NCBI RefSeq assembly: GCF_001456955.1
Contig: NZ_KQ758467.1
Coordinates: 654,725 to 718,724 of the forward strand
Source: Microbacterium enclense
GTDB taxonomy: Bacteria > Actinomycetota > Actinomycetes > Actinomycetales > Microbacteriaceae
Direction: 5' to 3'
DNA: 64,000 bases
The translations under genes were made by a program, and so were the position numbers. How positions within the stretch are numbered: position 1 is the stretch's first letter; the number at the start of each line of letters is the position of its first letter. The notes below the pieces were generated by a model. It did no database searches, had not been told where the DNA came from, and saw only the letters and a list, made by a program, of their open reading frames with translations. This document shows, one piece after another, positions 61,197-64,000 of the stretch.

Positions 61197-62213
61197 ATGC
61201 GTCGCACCACCATCGCCCTCGTCCCCCTGGCTGCGCTCTCTCTCGCGGCTCTCACCGGCTGCAACCCGCAGGGTGCGGGCGCCGGCGGGGCAGCAGCCTC
61301 GCAGGATGCGGCATCCATCGACTCCGTCAACATCATCGTCCCCGCCGACCCGGGGGGCGGCTGGGATCAGACCGGTCGCGCCGTCTCCGACGTGCTGACC
61401 GGCGCCAGCCTGGTGGGCACCGCCGCCGTGAGCAACGTCGGCGGCGCCGGCGGCACGGTCGGCCTCGCCTCACTGGCCAACGAACGCGACCCCTACACGC
61501 TGATGGTGACGGGCCTGGTCATGGTCGGTGCCGTCGAGACGAACGCCGCCGAGAACCGCATCGAGGACACCACGCCGATCGCCCGCCTCACGGAGGAGCC
61601 GCTCGTCGTGGTGGTGCCCGCCACGAGCGAGTACCAGACGCTCCAGGACCTCGTCGATGCCATCGTCGCCCAGGGGCAGGGTGTCACCATCACCGGCGGC
61701 TCCGCCGGCGGTGCCGACCACATCCTCGCGGGACTCCTGCTCGAGGAGGCCGGGCTCTCGGGCGCCGACATCACCGAGAAGCTCAACTACGTGCCGAACG
61801 CCGGTGGCGGCGAGGCCGTCTCGCTGCTGCTGGGCAACAACGCCGCGGCCGGCATCTCGGGTGTGGGCGAGTTCGCCGAGTACGTCGAGTCGGGCGACCT
61901 GCGCGCGCTCGCCGTCTCGAGCGAGGAAGCCGCCACCCTGCTGCCCGACGTGCCCACCATGACCTCCGAGGGCTTCGACGTCGTCTACACCAACTGGCGC
62001 GGCCTGCTCGCCCCCGGTGGCATCAGCGAGGCGGATGCCGAGGGCCTCACCTCCCTGGTCACCTCGATGCACGAGTCGGGCGCGTGGAAGGACGTGCTCG
62101 AGGAGCGCGGCTGGACCGACGCCTTCCTGACCGGGGAAGAATTCACCTCCTTCGTCGACGAGAACATCGTCGACGTGTCGGGGACGCTGAAGAACATCGG
62201 GTTGATCTCGTGA
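61197..62213 (+). CDS. tctC: Tripartite tricarboxylate transporter, substrate-binding lipoprotein
   Basis: A 338-residue TctC-family (Bug) binding protein. A lipoprotein signal ends in LTGC (Cys22); the mature part has IIVPADPGGGWDQTGR and the GGAGGTVGLASLA segment, which bind the carboxylate in this family. ATG at 61197 after GAGGAG. The stop overlaps tctB. Substrate probably citrate or another tri-/dicarboxylate, sensed by the adjacent kinase. Confidence 0.94.
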   Translation: MRRTTIALVPLAALSLAALTGCNPQGAGAGGAAASQDAASIDSVNIIVPADPGGGWDQTGRAVSDVLTGASLVGTAAVSNVGGAGGTVGLASLANERDPYTLMVTGLVMVGAVETNAAENRIEDTTPIARLTEEPLVVVVPATSEYQTLQDLVDAIVAQGQGVTITGGSAGGADHILAGLLLEEAGLSGADITEKLNYVPNAGGGEAVSLLLGNNAAAGISGVGEFAEYVESGDLRALAVSSEEAATLLPDVPTMTSEGFDVVYTNWRGLLAPGGISEADAEGLTSLVTSMHESGAWKDVLEERGWTDAFLTGEEFTSFVDENIVDVSGTLKNIGLIS

Positions 62214-62761
62214 CGACCACCGAGGTACCGGGGGCGGGCACCGCGCGCCCCCGGTGGGGCGCCGACCGGATCGGCAACGCGATCTTCGCCGGCGTCGTCT
62301 TCGGCCTCGGCGTGTTCGCCCTCGTGGGCGCCTTCGCCATCCGCGTCCCCGCGGGGCAGGCGATCGGCCCGCAGGTGTTCCCCTTCGCCGTCGCGCTGAT
62401 CCTGCTCGGCTCCGGTGGCGCGCTCGTGGTCGCGGCGCTGCGCGGCCAGGTCGCGCCGCGCGAAGAGGGTGAGGACATCGACCCGGATGCCAAGACCGAC
62501 TGGTGGACGATCCTCAAGCTCGTCGCGCTGCTGGTCGCCGTGCTGCTGCTGCTCGAACTGCTGGGCTGGTGGATGGTCGCCGCCCTCCTGTTCGGCGGCG
62601 TCGCCTGGACCCTCGGTGCCAAGCGCCCCTGGGTCGCCTTCCTCGCCGGGCTGGTCATCGGCATCGGCACCCAGCTCCTCTTCGGCGAGGGCCTGGGCCT
62701 CTTCCTTCCCCGCGGGGCCGCCTTCGACTGGTGGTACGGCCCCGGACCCCTGTTCGGCTAG
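62210..62761 (+). CDS. tctB: Tripartite tricarboxylate transporter, small membrane subunit
   Basis: A 183-residue TctB-family protein with four hydrophobic segments (about 23-45, 55-75, 100-120, 130-155). The family is poorly conserved in sequence but GPQVFPFAVALILLGSG is typical. GTG at 62210 overlaps the tctC stop (GTGA). Followed after 12 bp by tctA. Confidence 0.92.
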   Translation: MTTTEVPGAGTARPRWGADRIGNAIFAGVVFGLGVFALVGAFAIRVPAGQAIGPQVFPFAVALILLGSGGALVVAALRGQVAPREEGEDIDPDAKTDWWTILKLVALLVAVLLLLELLGWWMVAALLFGGVAWTLGAKRPWVAFLAGLVIGIGTQLLFGEGLGLFLPRGAAFDWWYGPGPLFG

Positions 62762-62773
62762 GAGACCGTCGAC

Positions 62774-64000
62774 ATGGATGCTGTGAACTCCCTCATGGAG
62801 GGCTTCGCCACGGCGCTGCAGCCGGAGTACCTGCTCTTCGCGCTGCTCGGCGTCGTCATCGGAACCGCGGTCGGAGTGCTCCCGGGCATCGGCCCGGCCA
62901 TGACCGTGGCCCTGCTGCTGCCCCTGACCTACTCGCTGTCGCCGACGGCGGCCATCATCACCTTCGCGGGCATCTACTACGGCGGGATGTACGGTGGCTC
63001 GACCACCAGCATCCTGTTGAACACCCCGGGTGAGTCGGCATCCGTCATCACCGCCATCGAGGGCAACAAGATGGCGAAGCTCGGGCGCGGAGCCGCGGCC
63101 CTCGCGACGGCCGCCATCGGCTCGTTCATCGCGGGAACGATCGCGACCGCACTGCTGACGCTGTTCGCGCCGCTGCTCGCCCGTTTCGCGGTCAACCTCT
63201 CACCGGCGGACTTCGTCGCCCTCATCGTGGTGGCCTTCGTCACGGTGGGCGCACTGCTGGGGTCGTCGCCGTCTCGCGGCCTCGCCTCGCTCGGCATCGG
63301 CCTGCTCGTCGGCCTCATCGGCACCGAGGCGACCACCGGCCAGGCGCGGTACACGATGGGGATCCTCGCGCTGTCCGACGGCGTGAGCGTCGTGCTCGTG
63401 GCCGTGGGCCTGTTCGCGGTGGGGGAGACGCTGTACGTCGCCGCGCGCCTCCGACACGGGCCCATTCCCGTCATCCCGGTCACGCGGGGCTGGCGCAGTT
63501 GGATGACGCGCGAGGATTGGCGTCGCTCGTGGAAGCCGTGGCTGCGCGGCACCTTCATCGGCTTCCCCATCGGCACCATCCCGGCCGGCGGCGCCGACGT
63601 CGCGACCTTCCTGTCGTACGCCAGCGAGAAGAAGCTGTCGAAGAACAAGGAGCAGTTCGGCCGCGGTGCGATCGAGGGCGTCGCCGGACCCGAGGCGGCC
63701 AACAACGCCGCCGCGGCGGGCGTGCTGGTGCCGCTGCTGACCCTGGGCCTTCCGACGACGGCCACCGCGGCCATCATCATCACGGCCTTCCAGTCGTACG
63801 GCATCCAACCCGGACCCCAGCTCTTCCAGAACCAGGGCGACCTCGTCTGGGCGCTGATCGCGAGCCTGTACATCGGCAATGTGCTGCTCATCGTGCTGAA
63901 CCTGCCGCTCGCGGGACTGTGGGTGAAGGTGCTGCAGATCCCGCGGCCGTACCTGTACGCCGGCATCCTCACCTTCGCGGTGCTCGGCGCGTACGCGGTG
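62774..64000 (+). CDS. tctA: Tripartite tricarboxylate transporter, large membrane subunit (3' end outside window)
   Basis: The first 409 codons of a TctA-family permease, which usually has about 500 residues; the frame is open to the window end. The segments [33 protein letters not shown] and [13 protein letters not shown] are the repeated Gly-rich motifs of the family. ATG at 62774 after TAGGAG. It forms the carboxylate channel driven by an ion gradient, fed by TctC. Confidence 0.96.
   Translation, partial: MDAVNSLMEGFATALQPEYLLFALLGVVIGTAVGVLPGIGPAMTVALLLPLTYSLSPTAAIITFAGIYYGGMYGGSTTSILLNTPGESASVITAIEGNKMAKLGRGAAALATAAIGSFIAGTIATALLTLFAPLLARFAVNLSPADFVALIVVAFVTVGALLGSSPSRGLASLGIGLLVGLIGTEATTGQARYTMGILALSDGVSVVLVAVGLFAVGETLYVAARLRHGPIPVIPVTRGWRSWMTREDWRRSWKPWLRGTFIGFPIGTIPAGGADVATFLSYASEKKLSKNKEQFGRGAIEGVAGPEAANNAAAAGVLVPLLTLGLPTTATAAIIITAFQSYGIQPGPQLFQNQGDLVWALIASLYIGNVLLIVLNLPLAGLWVKVLQIPRPYLYAGILTFAVLGAYAV

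Overview
The window is very GC-rich with dense, often overlapping operons, GTG starts, an Actinobacteria-type FMN riboswitch arrangement, RamB-type regulation and GTP-dependent PEP carboxykinase. This points to a high-GC actinobacterium; gene content, the heavy use of GGATGCC and the TTCGACAGGCTCA repeat family suggest Microbacteriaceae, most likely Microbacterium (inference, not tested). No rRNA, tRNA, IS element, prophage or CRISPR array was recognised.

Left part (1-23.8 kb): aromatic and amine catabolism. 272-7229 (minus) carries a homoprotocatechuate (4-hydroxyphenylacetate) meta-cleavage operon, hpaI-hpaH-hpaD-hpaE, a GntR regulator and an hpaG-type FAH domain fused to an RraA-like domain, with a divergent MHS-family MFS transporter. 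Next come a GNAT acetyltransferase, a ThDP-dependent decarboxylase-like enzyme, a divergent aldehyde dehydrogenase and an APC amine/amino-acid permease. An SDR gene remnant, an AraC (FeaR-like) regulator, a TetR regulator and a copper amine oxidase follow. A plausible flow is arylethylamine -> arylacetaldehyde (amine oxidase) -> arylacetate (aldehyde dehydrogenase) -> homoprotocatechuate -> ring cleavage; the ring hydroxylase (HpaB/C) and HpaF are not in the window. An IclR regulator with twin operators faces a 3-hydroxybenzoate 4-monooxygenase-like flavoprotein, followed by a GabD-type aldehyde dehydrogenase.

Middle (23.9-43.9 kb): RamB-like regulator divergent from pckG; a 1.3-kb gene-free stretch with a higher-order array of 57-bp palindromes; an ABC exporter; a second MHS transporter; a small membrane protein; the riboflavin operon ribD-ribE-ribBA-ribH behind an FMN riboswitch; a secreted subtilisin-like protease; an Fpg/Nei glycosylase; an AbiEi/DUF559-like protein bracketed by palindromic elements; trpS; and exonuclease III.

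Right part (44-64 kb): a YihY-family membrane protein, the sdhCDAB operon, manC, a nucleoside uptake and salvage operon (BMP lipoprotein, ATPase, two permeases, cdd, deoA, add), and a CitAB-like two-component system divergent from a tripartite tricarboxylate transporter operon tctC-tctB-tctA, the last cut by the window end.

The most unusual aspect is the number of distinct small palindromic repeat families between genes, and in two cases inside coding sequence: two 73-bp palindromes encode the linker of the HpaG-RraA fusion, and a repeat core lies at the start of deoA. A second pattern is the strong excess of the heptamer GGATGCC/GGCATCC, which also builds several terminator stems.
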